Below the pieces are notes generated by a model. It was given only the letters and a program-made list of their open reading frames with translations. It was not told where the DNA came from and made no database searches. A stretch of DNA of 64,000 nucleotides from positions 1,426,001 through 1,490,000 of the forward strand of contig NZ_CP126446.1 of NCBI RefSeq assembly GCF_030166655.1, written 5' to 3'. Origin of the DNA: Pontibacillus chungwhensis. Lineage in GTDB: Bacteria > Bacillota > Bacilli > Bacillales > BH030062. Numbering within the stretch: the stretch's first letter is position 1; every line of letters begins with the position of its first letter. Made by a program: the position numbers and the translations under genes. Shown one piece after another: positions 1-8,536 of this stretch.

Positions 1-10
1 GAGAGGAGAA

Positions 11-577
11 ATGAAACGACTAGCCATTCTAACCGTAGGGAAAACCCACTCAGGGAAGAGCACATTCGCCAGAGCTTTAGAAAGGGAGCTTGATCATTCT
101 TTTGTGATGGACCAAGATAACCATGCTGAATTTATAAATGCATATTACCAAAAGCTCCAACCAGAAGACGGCCCCAATACGCTCAAGCACTCGATTTCTA
201 AGTTAATCGTGAATTATGCTAAAGAACATACGAACCTTCACATCATCGCCAGTAGTGCGAATCGCACTAAAGCAGGAAGACAGGAGTTGCTTAAAAACAT
301 CTATCCTCCGGACGAATTTGTTCGAATAGTGGTTCACTTTGATCTACAGGATGACCTCCTCCGCGCGCGAGTGAAGCGTAGTGAACGAAAGACCACGATC
401 TTCAGGGGTGATTATTCGAATTTTGATGAGATTCTTGAGCGTCAGCAAGCGGAGTCTTCTTATGAAGGTGTGACCGATCCGAAAGAAGGGGAAGCGGACC
501 ACCTTTTTGTTATTCAAGACCCTGATGAAGTGGAAGGTGTTATGGAGAGTATCGTGGAGCTTTCCAATCGATTATGA
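11..577 (+). CDS. P-loop ATP-binding kinase-like protein
   Basis: 188 aa. A Walker A motif lies at residues 10-17 (GKTHSGKST) directly after a hydrophobic beta strand, as in small nucleoside/zeta-type kinases that phosphorylate a small molecule. A DxDxH stretch (residues 34-38) and Arg-rich helix near 120-130 (RARVKRSERKT) fit a lid and substrate-binding region. The start follows a GAGAGGAG Shine-Dalgarno at the window edge. The substrate is not recognisable; a zeta-toxin-like or adenylate-kinase-like P-loop fold is inference. No cognate antitoxin is visible within the window. Confidence 0.7.
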   Translation: MKRLAILTVGKTHSGKSTFARALERELDHSFVMDQDNHAEFINAYYQKLQPEDGPNTLKHSISKLIVNYAKEHTNLHIIASSANRTKAGRQELLKNIYPPDEFVRIVVHFDLQDDLLRARVKRSERKTTIFRGDYSNFDEILERQQAESSYEGVTDPKEGEADHLFVIQDPDEVEGVMESIVELSNRL

Positions 578-641
578 AAAGAGTGAATTCTGTCAAATTA
601 GAATAAGGGTGGGCAACTATTTTTGGAAAGCTGGTGATGTA

Positions 642-827
642 ATGGAAAGGGAAGTAGTGCGGGTTAAAGATATATTGAACCATAGGGAAGAAGAGCAAGT
701 AGCTGCATTAAAAGTAGAATTAGATGAAGCTCCTAATAGGAAGGAAGCTCGGGGTATCACTGAAGAAATACTAATGATTTATGACAAAGCGAAGCATCGT
801 TATTTTGAAGATGGTGTGGTTACTTAG
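642..827 (+). CDS. Small acidic hypothetical protein
   Basis: 61 aa, charged, mostly helical (MEREVVRVKDILNHREEEQ...). The reading frame is open further upstream but overlaps the preceding kinase gene; the ATG at 642 fits better and leaves a 64-nt gap. The Shine-Dalgarno is weak (AAAGCTGGTGA). No family recognised. It may be cotranscribed with the kinase. Confidence 0.45.
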   Translation: MEREVVRVKDILNHREEEQVAALKVELDEAPNRKEARGITEEILMIYDKAKHRYFEDGVVT

Positions 828-1035
828 AGATTATTTAAAGGTACGCGTCATTTCTATCTAATCTTTTGCTAGGTTATCATTTACTTCCAAGTGGTTTCAA
901 TTTTTTTCATATTATTGAAAAGGATTCTGACGATTTGTATAATCTTAACAAGAGAAAGCATTTGGATTCTCCTAATCTCATTAACCAAATATGAATGAAA
1001 CAAGGTTTTTCCATAATACGAAAGGGATGTCCACC

Positions 1036-1275
1036 ATGAACTTAAAAAAGCTTGAACGATTCACCTACCTGCTCCTTGCTTTATTTATGGTAGCTCTTCC
1101 GTTGATCATTTTAGTGTTTGATTCGCCAAATAATGTAGTGATGATTTACTTCGGTGTAGCGCTATCCATTGTATATCTAAGTAAAGGGATACTATCTTTT
1201 CTGTTAAGAAGACAAATTGACTATGTATACTTTATTGCGTCTATCGCCATTATAGCTATCATTATCTACGTTTAA
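1036..1275 (+). CDS. Small two-to-three-TM membrane protein
   Basis: 79 aa with hydrophobic segments near residues 11-30, 35-52 and 60-78, separated by short basic loops. The ATG at 1036 is preceded by AAAGGGATG at a suitable distance; in-frame ATGs at 991 and 1027 are less well placed. No family recognised. A membrane location is all that can be said. Confidence 0.55.
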   Translation: MNLKKLERFTYLLLALFMVALPLIILVFDSPNNVVMIYFGVALSIVYLSKGILSFLLRRQIDYVYFIASIAIIAIIIYV

Positions 1276-1298
1276 GTAGGATTTGATAAGGCGTTTTT

Positions 1299-1499
1299 AT
1301 GGTTGGAGCGTACATATATATGAAGAATCGATTATTGCTAGTAGTCGTATTATTTTTTGTTTTAGGTTCTGCTGCGGTAAGTAGTATGGATTCGATTGGT
1401 TACACTTCTAAGTCCATATTTTATGGTGTCGCTATGACTGTCCTAATTGTTATAGGATTGGTAAGCTTATATCATTATTTTATAAAATCGAGACATTAA
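1299..1499 (+). CDS. Small two-TM membrane protein
   Basis: 66 aa from ATG 1299 or 59 aa from ATG 1320 (MKNRLLLVVVLFF...). Two hydrophobic segments are visible with a short polar loop (SSMDSIGYTSK) between them. It follows the previous small membrane gene by 23 nt and may share its transcript. Neither start has a convincing ribosome-binding site. Function unknown. Confidence 0.45.
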   Translation: MVGAYIYMKNRLLLVVVLFFVLGSAAVSSMDSIGYTSKSIFYGVAMTVLIVIGLVSLYHYFIKSRH

Positions 1500-1532
1500 T
1501 TTACCGTCTACCTCTTGAGCTAACTCTTTCAT

Positions 1533-1575
1533 CTTTTTATCCATCGCCGCATCGACTTTGATGATGGATAAAAAG
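1533..1575. repeat. 13-bp perfect inverted repeat
   Basis: CTTTTTATCCATC (1533-1545) is exactly repeated inverted at 1563-1575 around a 17-nt loop. It lies just after a small gene, but the poly-T needed for a classical plus-strand terminator is missing. On the minus strand the same stretch reads as an open peptide fragment (…SIIKVDAAMDKKMKELAQEV…), which may be a gene remnant. The remainder of 1500-1758 shows nothing else recognisable. Confidence 0.4.
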
Positions 1576-1758
1576 GTGAACAGGCTTAAGGAAATTTATA
1601 CGATAAGAATTATCTTACTATTTGCAATTATAGAATAATAAGGTAAACTAATTTACAAAAGTTTACAAAGTATTTTGTCATTAAAGCTAGAGAAGAATTT
1701 ACGCCCGAAGGTAAAACAATAATAGTGGGAGCTTTTCGCATACATAGGAGGTATTTCA

Positions 1759-1941
1759 ATCAATCGTTCTCAAAAGATCTCATTCATGATTCTAATAGGT
1801 AGTCCACTGTTGTTAGGATTCCTTTCCCTTCTTACTAGAAGATGGGAGTTCTTGATGTGGAGCTTATCGACAACGGCGATCGCTTTAACCGTATGGAAAT
1901 CAAACCGTTTGAAAAAGGGAGATCCTTATGACAAAAAGTAG
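1759..1941 (+). CDS. Small membrane protein with apparent ATC start
   Basis: 60 aa, beginning (M)NRSQKISFMILIG and containing two hydrophobic segments, then a basic tail. A perfect AGGAGG at 1746-1751 is followed 7 nt later by ATC AAT CGT; there is no ATG, GTG or TTG at that distance. The first in-frame ATG (1786) lacks a ribosome-binding site. The stop overlaps the Nudix start (ATG 1928), and the Nudix Shine-Dalgarno GGGAG lies inside this gene, which suggests translational coupling. Either AUC is used as start or the start codon is mutated. Confidence 0.5.
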   Translation: MNRSQKISFMILIGSPLLLGFLSLLTRRWEFLMWSLSTTAIALTVWKSNRLKKGDPYDKK

Positions 1942-2359
1942 TCCAAATGTATACACACCACCCAAACATATCGTTTCAGCTGCAACGATTGTACTTAATG
2001 AGAAAAATGAGATTTTGCTGATTAAGGGACCGAAGAGAGGTTGGGAAATGCCTGGAGGTCAAGTAGAAGAAGGGGAGTCTTTAAAGGAAGCGGCCATTAG
2101 AGAAACAAAAGAAGAATCAGGGATTGAGGTTGAAATTCTAAAATTTTGCGGGATCTTTCAAAATGTGAACCGATCGATCTGTAATACATTGTTTTTGGCT
2201 AAGCCAATTGGTGGGGAGTGCACCACATCTTCAGAGAGTCTTGAAGTTGGGTTTTATCCGATTGACAAGGCGCTTGAGATGGTAGAGGTGAGCAATTTCC
2301 GAGAACGAATTGAATATTGCTTAGACGACGCTTCTCAACCATTTTGCATTGATTTTTAA
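1928..2359 (+). CDS. Nudix hydrolase
   Basis: 143 aa. The Nudix box is complete at about residues 39-61: GGQVEEGESLKEAAIRET followed by KEESGI, matching Gx5Ex7REUxEExGU, so metal-dependent pyrophosphohydrolase activity on a nucleoside-diphosphate-linked substrate is expected. Substrate cannot be read from sequence. Start ATG 1928 has GGGAG 7 nt upstream and overlaps the end of the preceding mini-gene by 14 nt. The C-terminus (FRERIEYCLDDASQPFCIDF) is polar. Cytoplasmic. Confidence 0.9.
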   Translation: MTKSSPNVYTPPKHIVSAATIVLNEKNEILLIKGPKRGWEMPGGQVEEGESLKEAAIRETKEESGIEVEILKFCGIFQNVNRSICNTLFLAKPIGGECTTSSESLEVGFYPIDKALEMVEVSNFRERIEYCLDDASQPFCIDF

Positions 2360-2452
2360 ATGCTTGAGCATAGGTGTTTCTGGTATATAGGAAAAGATCG
2401 ATCTCTGATTGTAAAAGTTTACTGGGATCCTGAGTAAAATAGGGGGCTTTTC

Positions 2453-2812
2453 ATGAAAAAGATTCTAATGCTGTTTCTGCTATCGATCCTTTTAGTCGCT
2501 TGCAACCAAAATCGTATTGATTTTACAGGAGAGGGCGATCATTGGGATGTTACTTACCATGTGAAGACTAAAGGTGAAAATAGTCAATCTTCAAACTTAG
2601 AGATTAGATATACTGGTGATGACACTCCACCGGAAGACATTCACTTCGAGCTCGGTGATGAGCATAACGGAAATGTGAGTTTGGACGAGGGGACATATAA
2701 AGGGAGTCCTTCACAATGTTCTGGCTGTAACATAGCGAGAGAATCACAAGAATTTCAAATGATTATTGAATGGGATGATCAAGAAGAAATGATTGAGCTT
2801 TCGTCTGAGTAA
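2453..2812 (+). CDS. Small lipoprotein of unknown function
   Basis: 119 aa with a lipoprotein signal peptide: KK, hydrophobic core, lipobox LVAC with lipidated Cys17. The mature part is acidic and contains a C-x2-C pair (CSGC, near residue 90) and resembles small Bacillus lipoproteins of unknown role. Shine-Dalgarno AGGGGGC precedes the ATG. It is followed by a terminator at 2863-2899. Confidence 0.7.
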   Translation: MKKILMLFLLSILLVACNQNRIDFTGEGDHWDVTYHVKTKGENSQSSNLEIRYTGDDTPPEDIHFELGDEHNGNVSLDEGTYKGSPSQCSGCNIARESQEFQMIIEWDDQEEMIELSSE

Positions 2813-2862
2813 TACTTGTAACTTGAAGTTTTTCATCAATTGGTTTAACAGGTATTAATGGA

Positions 2863-2899
2863 ATGAAGCAAGAGCTCTTCTCTCTTGCTTCATTTTTTT
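2863..2899 (+). terminator. Rho-independent terminator (bidirectional)
   Basis: Stem ATGAAGCAAGAG (2863-2874) pairs with CTCTTGCTTCAT (2882-2893), followed by a T tract. It ends the lipoprotein gene and, read on the other strand, can also end the germination operon whose last stop is at 2918. Confidence 0.85.
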
Positions 2900-2917
2900 A
2901 TGTCTTCATCACAAAGC

Positions 2918-4030
2918 TTATTTAGAAATTCCGGTCTGAGTAATGTGGACGTCGATGTTCAAATTAAAAGTGGCTTTAGGATAAATCTTCTTCCAATCTT
3001 CTTCCTTCCACCCTCTTGTGACAGCTCTTGTACGGTCACCAATGCGAAGGGGATCGATCTTTTTCTCTTGAATTCTCTGGAGCAATTGAAGCCCTTTTTC
3101 CTGCAATTCTTCTTCCATATGGGTTTCAACATGATCAATCAATCGTCTTGAGTTTTCCTTCTTCTTTAAGGAAACAGCTTCGTTAATTTTCCCTTCTAGC
3201 TTCACATGAATTGTAATTTCAGGAGCATCTGTCGCATCGGTAATCTCATAGTGCACATTCGATCCGATCGCCTCTGTCACAATGTAGTTGCTATTGGGTT
3301 CTGATGAGCTCTCTCCACCTTCTTGAATGGTGAACTCATAAATTCCATTCTGAACGCTTTCATACAGCATTTTAAAGATGAAGAGGTCGTCCATTCCAAT
3401 TTGATCAACGAGGCGGTCATCTTCGAATAAAGCAAGGCCGCTAAGATTGATTTCGCCGTTTTCCTTTTGAACAAGAGGCATGAAAGGGTCCATTCCCTCT
3501 CCGTAATAGCTGTATAAGAATTCATGAAAATTGACAGTAGGCAAGTTTTGCTCTAGGTTCTGTTTGATAAGGTCTCGCAAGTACATCGATACGGTTGGGG
3601 CGATTTCATAGGAAGCAGATAATAAAGATTCAGCATTCCCGTCTACAATGAGTAGTTGCACATTTCTGCCAATACTCGAATCACGGCTGAAGTAATCAAT
3701 AAACTCATAAACGCCTCTTTCAGCTAATTTCTTGTTGTATAAGATGGTTTCTATTTTCCCGTTTCGAATCGGTTGTGAGCTCGTTTCCTGGAGCTTGTTT
3801 TTCATATCATTTACAGAATGAGCAGTTGTGGAGATGCTCACATTTTTAACAGTCGATTCTGCTTCAGATTGACCATATACCGATAAAGCAGCGGTGCCTT
3901 GTATAGATTCCTCATCTACATAGTCATAGCCCATCGTTTGAACGATTTGAATATCTTCAATGATAGACTTTTCCGAACAACCATTGATGAATAGGAAACT
4001 TGAGAGAAGTAGCATAGAAATTTTCTTCAT
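2918..4030 (-). CDS. Spore germination lipoprotein, GerAC family (C subunit)
   Basis: 370 aa. Lipoprotein signal with lipobox LFINGC, then the Ger(x)C fold (…DIQIVQTMGYDYVDEESIQG…, …FSRDSSIGRNVQLLIVDG…). C subunits of GerA-type nutrient receptors are anchored to the outer face of the spore inner membrane and support assembly/activity of the receptor. The ATG at 4030 overlaps the B-subunit stop (ATGA arrangement); a longer in-frame ATG upstream lies inside the B gene. Last gene of the receptor operon. Confidence 0.93.
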   Translation of the reverse strand: MKKISMLLLSSFLFINGCSEKSIIEDIQIVQTMGYDYVDEESIQGTAALSVYGQSEAESTVKNVSISTTAHSVNDMKNKLQETSSQPIRNGKIETILYNKKLAERGVYEFIDYFSRDSSIGRNVQLLIVDGNAESLLSASYEIAPTVSMYLRDLIKQNLEQNLPTVNFHEFLYSYYGEGMDPFMPLVQKENGEINLSGLALFEDDRLVDQIGMDDLFIFKMLYESVQNGIYEFTIQEGGESSSEPNSNYIVTEAIGSNVHYEITDATDAPEITIHVKLEGKINEAVSLKKKENSRRLIDHVETHMEEELQEKGLQLLQRIQEKKIDPLRIGDRTRAVTRGWKEEDWKKIYPKATFNLNIDVHITQTGISK

Positions 4031-5109
4031 TGCCCTTGCCTCCTTCTGATTTTGGAAAGAAGAAACAAACAAGGAATGTAACAGGCAAGTACAATAAAGG
4101 ACGTTTGATTGGTGGTGGTATTGAGCATTTGAACGGCATCACGTCCTTGAATAAGCGAAGCTGCGACGACAAGGGTAAGAACAATTCCGTAGCCAATCAA
4201 TCGGGTGTGAAGGGTGATCATCTGGTTCACGCCGCGCAAGATACACCACAGTCCTAAAGCCATTTGAGGCAAGATCACAAGAAGCCAGATGGCGATACCG
4301 ACATATTCGAATCGTTCTATAAATGGGAAATCAACCGTCTTCCATAAGTCAAGAGTGGGCCAAACGACGTGTTGCAACTGTCCTTGGGAAAAGTACATAA
4401 ACGTAACGAGCGCACTAAACAGATAAATGAATGACGTCAACAGTAAGCCGAAGTGTGCATAACGAGCTGATGTTTTCCCTCTTTTAATAAAAGGATAATA
4501 AAGAAGGAGAAATTCAATTCCGACGTAGCTAAAGGTCATTTCTTTAGACGCTTTCAAGAGAGAAACGGCGTCTGCTTCGAAAAAAGGAATTAGGTTCGTT
4601 ACATGACCATCCTGGATTGGGTAAATCTTCAACAAAAGCAGTGGGAGAGGCAATAGGACGCCAAAAAAACAAATGCCAGCGACCACTCGAAAGTCTCCTA
4701 ATACAAAGTAGTAGCTCAACAATAAAAAGAGAAGAGCTAGCAACCACACGGGGGTCTCTGGAAAAATCCAAGCCCGGATCACATCAATATAAACCCGGAG
4801 TACTTGTAATACAATTAAGGCAAAATAGCTTAGTAAAGCTAATGAGAGTACATTACCTATCCACTTTCCGAGAAGAGATTGGTGAATGGAAATGATATCT
4901 TGATCGTGTTTCGTTACAACAGAATAGATCATCCATAAAAGGATATGGGAAAAGAGAGCGGCTAGGATAATGCTCATCCATGCATCATGTCCCGCTTTCT
5001 CAGAAATGACCCGTTCAAATGAGAGGACACCCACCCCGATCTGCATTGAGTGGATAAGGAAGAATACCAGAAAAGGAGAGATTTGTTGATTTTGGCTGAC
5101 GTTTGACAT
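4027..5109 (-). CDS. Spore germination protein, GerAB family (B subunit)
   Basis: 360 aa with about ten membrane segments, a member of the APC-superfamily endospore germination permeases. In known receptors the B subunit carries the germinant-binding pocket. It starts 3 nt after the A subunit stop and overlaps the C subunit start, so the three genes are translated as one unit. The germinant (amino acid or sugar) cannot be inferred. Length and topology are normal for the family. Confidence 0.93.
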   Translation of the reverse strand: MSNVSQNQQISPFLVFFLIHSMQIGVGVLSFERVISEKAGHDAWMSIILAALFSHILLWMIYSVVTKHDQDIISIHQSLLGKWIGNVLSLALLSYFALIVLQVLRVYIDVIRAWIFPETPVWLLALLFLLLSYYFVLGDFRVVAGICFFGVLLPLPLLLLKIYPIQDGHVTNLIPFFEADAVSLLKASKEMTFSYVGIEFLLLYYPFIKRGKTSARYAHFGLLLTSFIYLFSALVTFMYFSQGQLQHVVWPTLDLWKTVDFPFIERFEYVGIAIWLLVILPQMALGLWCILRGVNQMITLHTRLIGYGIVLTLVVAASLIQGRDAVQMLNTTTNQTSFIVLACYIPCLFLLSKIRRRQGQ

Positions 5110-5112
5110 CGA

Positions 5113-6609
5113 TTAATCGTCTCCTTTTTTAGATGGAGTGGGTTGAGATCGGACAGAATCTTCTGGTCTCATTTGTACAGGGCGGCTCTGCTGGTAGCGG
5201 AAGGATAGCCGAATGAAGGTATCTTTTAATTCCTTAAAACGAAACGGGAAAACAGGGGCCAAATAGGGTCGTCCTAAAGATGTTAAACGTAATAAATGCC
5301 CTAACACGAAGATCCCGCTTATGAAAACCCCAAGTAACCCAAGGAATTGTGCCATAAGAAGAAACGGAAAACGAACGAGACGAATGGTGTTACTCATTTC
5401 ATAGATCGGCGTCGTAAATGATGCAAGGGCAGATAGGGCAACGACGATCAGAAGGACATTACTCGTGATCCCTGCTTCAACAGCAGCGGTCCCTATTACG
5501 ATACCTCCTACAATCCCGATTGTTTGGCCAACTTTAGTCGGTAAACGCGCGCCAGCTTCCCTGAGCAGTTCAATAGCTAGCTCTAAAATAATTGCCTCTA
5601 AGATAGGAGGGAACGGGATATCCCGCCTGGAGGAAATCAGCGTGGCAAGTAAGTCCATCGGAATAAGTTCATAATGATACGTTAAGATGGCCACATATAG
5701 TGGAGATGATAAAACAGAAAAGAAAACAGCAAATAACCGGATTAAACGCATCGCTGAGGCAATGGTCCAGTTCATAAAATAATCTTCAAAAGCAGAGAAG
5801 AATTCAATTAATGTGGTCGGACCAGAAATGACATTGGGAGATCCATCCACAAGCACAATGACTTTCCCTTCACCCAATTCGCCTGTAATTCGATCAGGCC
5901 TTTCAGATGAGACAAGTTGAGGAAAGATGGACTTTGGATTATCTGAGATCATTTGAATCAAATAAGAACTATCAACTATTTCATCGTAATGGATGTCTTT
6001 GATCCGCTGTGTGACCGTATTTACATTTTCCTCATCAGCGATCCCGTCAATATACATAACGGTAACGCGCGTCTTTGTAAGCGAACCGACCCGAATTTCT
6101 TTTATTTTCACCTGTGGAATAGGCAGTCTTTTTCTTATTAGCAAAAGGTTAGTGTCAATGGATTCTACAAAAGCTTCCTTTGGACCGAGTACACTAAATT
6201 CCACTTCAGGCTGTGAGACGGCACGTCCTTCCGAGCGAACTAAAGGGATAAGGAGAGCTTGAGTAGGATTGTCTTTGTTCGTAATCATGCCAAACCCCTG
6301 CATTACTTTGTTTTGCACTTCTTTGACTTGGTGGTGAACCTGACAATTTTGGATCGAGATGGTTTCTTTAAGTTTCTCTAATGGCTCAACTTTCTGAGCT
6401 ATACTCGGCAGCACATGGCGCTCTAATTGAGCTGCATCGATTAGAGGCTGAAAATAAGAGAGACGATACGCTTCATCTGGTCCATAGCGATAGGATATAA
6501 AGTCATCGGATTCAATAAGATCGTCCAGAAGCCCTTTAATTGTAGAGTAGGTGGTATCAAGGGGTTCGTGCGATCTGACGTGAGTTGGCTTCTTCTTCCA
6601 CATAAACAT
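5113..6609 (-). CDS. Spore germination protein, GerAA family (A subunit)
   Basis: 498 aa. Soluble N-terminal domain followed by a membrane domain with the family hallmarks (PFPPILEAIILELAIELLRE, and GQTIGIVGGIVIG). GerAA subunits oligomerise into a membrane channel in the spore inner membrane. The frame is open to 6699, but that stretch is translated repeat DNA (copy of the GGGACAGG hairpin). The start at ATG 6609 (or 6603) follows GGAGGG. First gene of the operon; basic linker and Pro-rich C-terminus are normal. Confidence 0.93.
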   Translation of the reverse strand: MFMWKKKPTHVRSHEPLDTTYSTIKGLLDDLIESDDFISYRYGPDEAYRLSYFQPLIDAAQLERHVLPSIAQKVEPLEKLKETISIQNCQVHHQVKEVQNKVMQGFGMITNKDNPTQALLIPLVRSEGRAVSQPEVEFSVLGPKEAFVESIDTNLLLIRKRLPIPQVKIKEIRVGSLTKTRVTVMYIDGIADEENVNTVTQRIKDIHYDEIVDSSYLIQMISDNPKSIFPQLVSSERPDRITGELGEGKVIVLVDGSPNVISGPTTLIEFFSAFEDYFMNWTIASAMRLIRLFAVFFSVLSSPLYVAILTYHYELIPMDLLATLISSRRDIPFPPILEAIILELAIELLREAGARLPTKVGQTIGIVGGIVIGTAAVEAGITSNVLLIVVALSALASFTTPIYEMSNTIRLVRFPFLLMAQFLGLLGVFISGIFVLGHLLRLTSLGRPYLAPVFPFRFKELKDTFIRLSFRYQQSRPVQMRPEDSVRSQPTPSKKGDD

Positions 6610-6685
6610 TAAGCCCTCCAGAGATCGGTCACTTGGTTTTAGGGATAGTATGAGTTGAAAGGGGTGGAGTTTATACATGGGAAAA

Positions 6686-6727
6686 GGGGACAGGTTCATT
6701 GTCCCGTGGGACGAGGAACCTGTCCCC
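6686..6727. repeat. GGGACAGG-type hairpin repeat, copy 1
   Basis: Outer arms GGGGACAGGTT (6686-6696) and AACCTGTCCCC (6717-6727) enclose an inner dyad GTCCC-GT-GGGAC (6701-6712). Related copies occur at 10333, 22849, 23773, 24643, 26390 and a scrap at 12951. This copy is just upstream of the gerA-type operon and extends its open frame spuriously. No associated transposase is visible. Confidence 0.8.
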
Positions 6728-6776
6728 TCTGACCAATTTAGAGTACGAGTTAGGGTATGGATGTAACACGGTTTAT

Positions 6777-7268
6777 TTATTTATTTATAATTTCATTAAT
6801 TTTTTCCTGAGATTGAAAACACTTTTCTTTTGGGATTTGATCTTCTTCTCCTACATAGAAATGGGTGAAAGTAACGCTCTTATCATTGCCATTTGGTAAA
6901 GTAGTTTCTACCATGGCCATACCTTTATTATGAATCATGTTTTCTTCATTCACTTCTTTCCTGTCTCCACGATCATCCACATAGTAATAGGTAACATTCC
7001 TAAGACCAGAACGATCTTCATAACCCCAACCAAAATCGTTAGGTGATGACGTTTTTACTATGCCATCTTTAGGGATATTATAAGTAATGATGTTACCTTC
7101 CTCAGTAAGAGATTTCTCATTTTCAAAGTTATAAAAAATACCTACACACCCCTCAAATTCTTCAGGTAATACATAAACTTCATCACTAGGATGATGATTT
7201 ATTTTATATAAAACAAAAGAAAGAATAGGTGCCATTACAAGAACCCCAATTATTATCTTTTTTAGGAT
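6777..7268 (-). CDS. Membrane-anchored hypothetical protein, apparent ATC start
   Basis: 163 aa from ATC 7268: (M)LKKIIIGVLVMAPILSFVL forms one N-terminal membrane anchor, followed by an extracytoplasmic domain rich in Asp/Glu/Tyr with two Cys. A GGAGG (7281-7277) lies 8 nt upstream of the ATC. The only ATG nearby (7283) overlaps that Shine-Dalgarno itself and has no site of its own. Function unknown. Confidence 0.65.
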   Translation of the reverse strand: MLKKIIIGVLVMAPILSFVLYKINHHPSDEVYVLPEEFEGCVGIFYNFENEKSLTEEGNIITYNIPKDGIVKTSSPNDFGWGYEDRSGLRNVTYYYVDDRGDRKEVNEENMIHNKGMAMVETTLPNGNDKSVTFTHFYVGEEDQIPKEKCFQSQEKINEIINK

Positions 7269-7513
7269 CGTCCTCACCTCCATAGTTGTTAGAAACCAAC
7301 TCACATTTTAACATTTATTGTAAAATTAGTTAAATCCTATTCTTATCCCAATCCATGTTGTTTTCTACTATTCTACTTTCCCGTAGATAGCCTTTTATGT
7401 GTATAGGTTTAAACCATAGTAGCTTGCAGGTTGCTATTTATTTTGAAATAATTGGCATTAACGAATAGGAAGTTTTAGGAATTCAAACAGTCTAAATCCA
7501 CAAGGATGATGAG

Positions 7514-7873
7514 ATGATTAAGAGTCTACGAATCTTGATTCTATTAATTCTGTTTACGTTGGCTGGATGTAGTGGAGACGATCAAGGAGTTACAGGATCA
7601 CCTACGATTGAAGGGTACCTTGTAAAAGTGGAGGATCACGAAATTCTTGTAGTAAGCGGAATTACAAAAGAACAAGCGATAAATAAAAGCTTTGGAGACC
7701 TTACTGAGCAAACAGATAAGAAATATGAGGCGCATACATTTAAGGAGGAGCATATGTTTGAGTCCTTTAAACAGTATGAGGTTGGCCAAAGGGTTCGCGT
7801 GTGGGCGAAAGGCGGATCCGCTGAGTCTTATCCTCCCCAGTCGGAATTAGAGAAGATTGAAGTGGTGGAGTAA
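7514..7873 (+). CDS. DUF3221-like lipoprotein
   Basis: 119 aa. Signal peptide with lipobox LAGC (Cys19), then a compact beta domain: EGYLVKVEDHEILVV … YEVGQRVRVWAKG … SYPPQSELEKIEVV. This pattern matches YobA/DUF3221 small lipoproteins. A second member lies at 11475. Role unknown. ATG 7514 is preceded by GGATGATGAG, a modest site. The following gene begins 44 nt downstream. Confidence 0.75.
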   Translation: MIKSLRILILLILFTLAGCSGDDQGVTGSPTIEGYLVKVEDHEILVVSGITKEQAINKSFGDLTEQTDKKYEAHTFKEEHMFESFKQYEVGQRVRVWAKGGSAESYPPQSELEKIEVVE

Positions 7874-7916
7874 GGAAGCTCTGAGGTGTCATTTTCTTTT
7901 GGTTTGGAGGGATTGG

Positions 7917-8474
7917 GTGAGTAAAAACAAGAAACGTTTCGTCTATGTTGTTTTAACAAGTCTTATTCTAATAGGTCTCGGGTTCTTAGTTAACCGGCTT
8001 TTTTCATACCATGAATTGTTGCAAAAAAGTTATACGGAGGAAGTTGAGAAAAACTTTGAATCGATTGATCGGTATGGGGAGCTTTTATCTAAAGCTTCGG
8101 AAGGTAGGATGACGGAAGAAGAACTCATTGTAGCCAGTTGGAAGCTGCAACGAATTGAAAGTGATCTACTTGATCAATTCAATCATCTAATTGAGTCTGG
8201 ATTATCTGAAGATCGATATAACCTGGGGTTGGACAGCGCGTCTGATAAATTAAATGCGATCTCGAAAACCCTTCGAGATGCAGCATCGTATCAATCAGAG
8301 AATCTACCGCCTGAAATCAGCGGGGAGTTAAAAAGGGAGAGTACTTATCTGTCGACTAAGATGTCAGAACTTCAATACGATGACCTAAAGATTCATGAAA
8401 TTAGCCTGATGTTTAAAGCCTTTGAAAGTGAAATGATCGAGCCAGCCGATTGGCAATATAACGAGAATCGATAA
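7917..8474 (+). CDS. Membrane-anchored coiled-coil-like protein
   Basis: 185 aa from GTG 7917, preceded by TTGGAGGG at good spacing. KNKKRFVYVVLTSLILIGLG is a single N-terminal membrane span; the rest is predicted helical, acidic and heptad-like, probably outside the membrane. An upstream in-frame ATG (7857) would overlap the previous gene and translate non-conserved sequence. No family recognised. First of three consecutive small membrane genes (7917-9466). Confidence 0.6.
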   Translation: MSKNKKRFVYVVLTSLILIGLGFLVNRLFSYHELLQKSYTEEVEKNFESIDRYGELLSKASEGRMTEEELIVASWKLQRIESDLLDQFNHLIESGLSEDRYNLGLDSASDKLNAISKTLRDAASYQSENLPPEISGELKRESTYLSTKMSELQYDDLKIHEISLMFKAFESEMIEPADWQYNENR

Positions 8475-8536
8475 CGAGCTTTGGGACTCTTTCTTTCAGT
8501 CTTAAAGGGCCTGAGCTTCTGAAAGGAGAGTGCTAA

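Noticed and set aside
6610-6699. N-terminal extension of the GerA A subunit
   Set aside because: The extra 30 codons begin inside the hairpin repeat; a GGAGGG-supported start is available at 6609.
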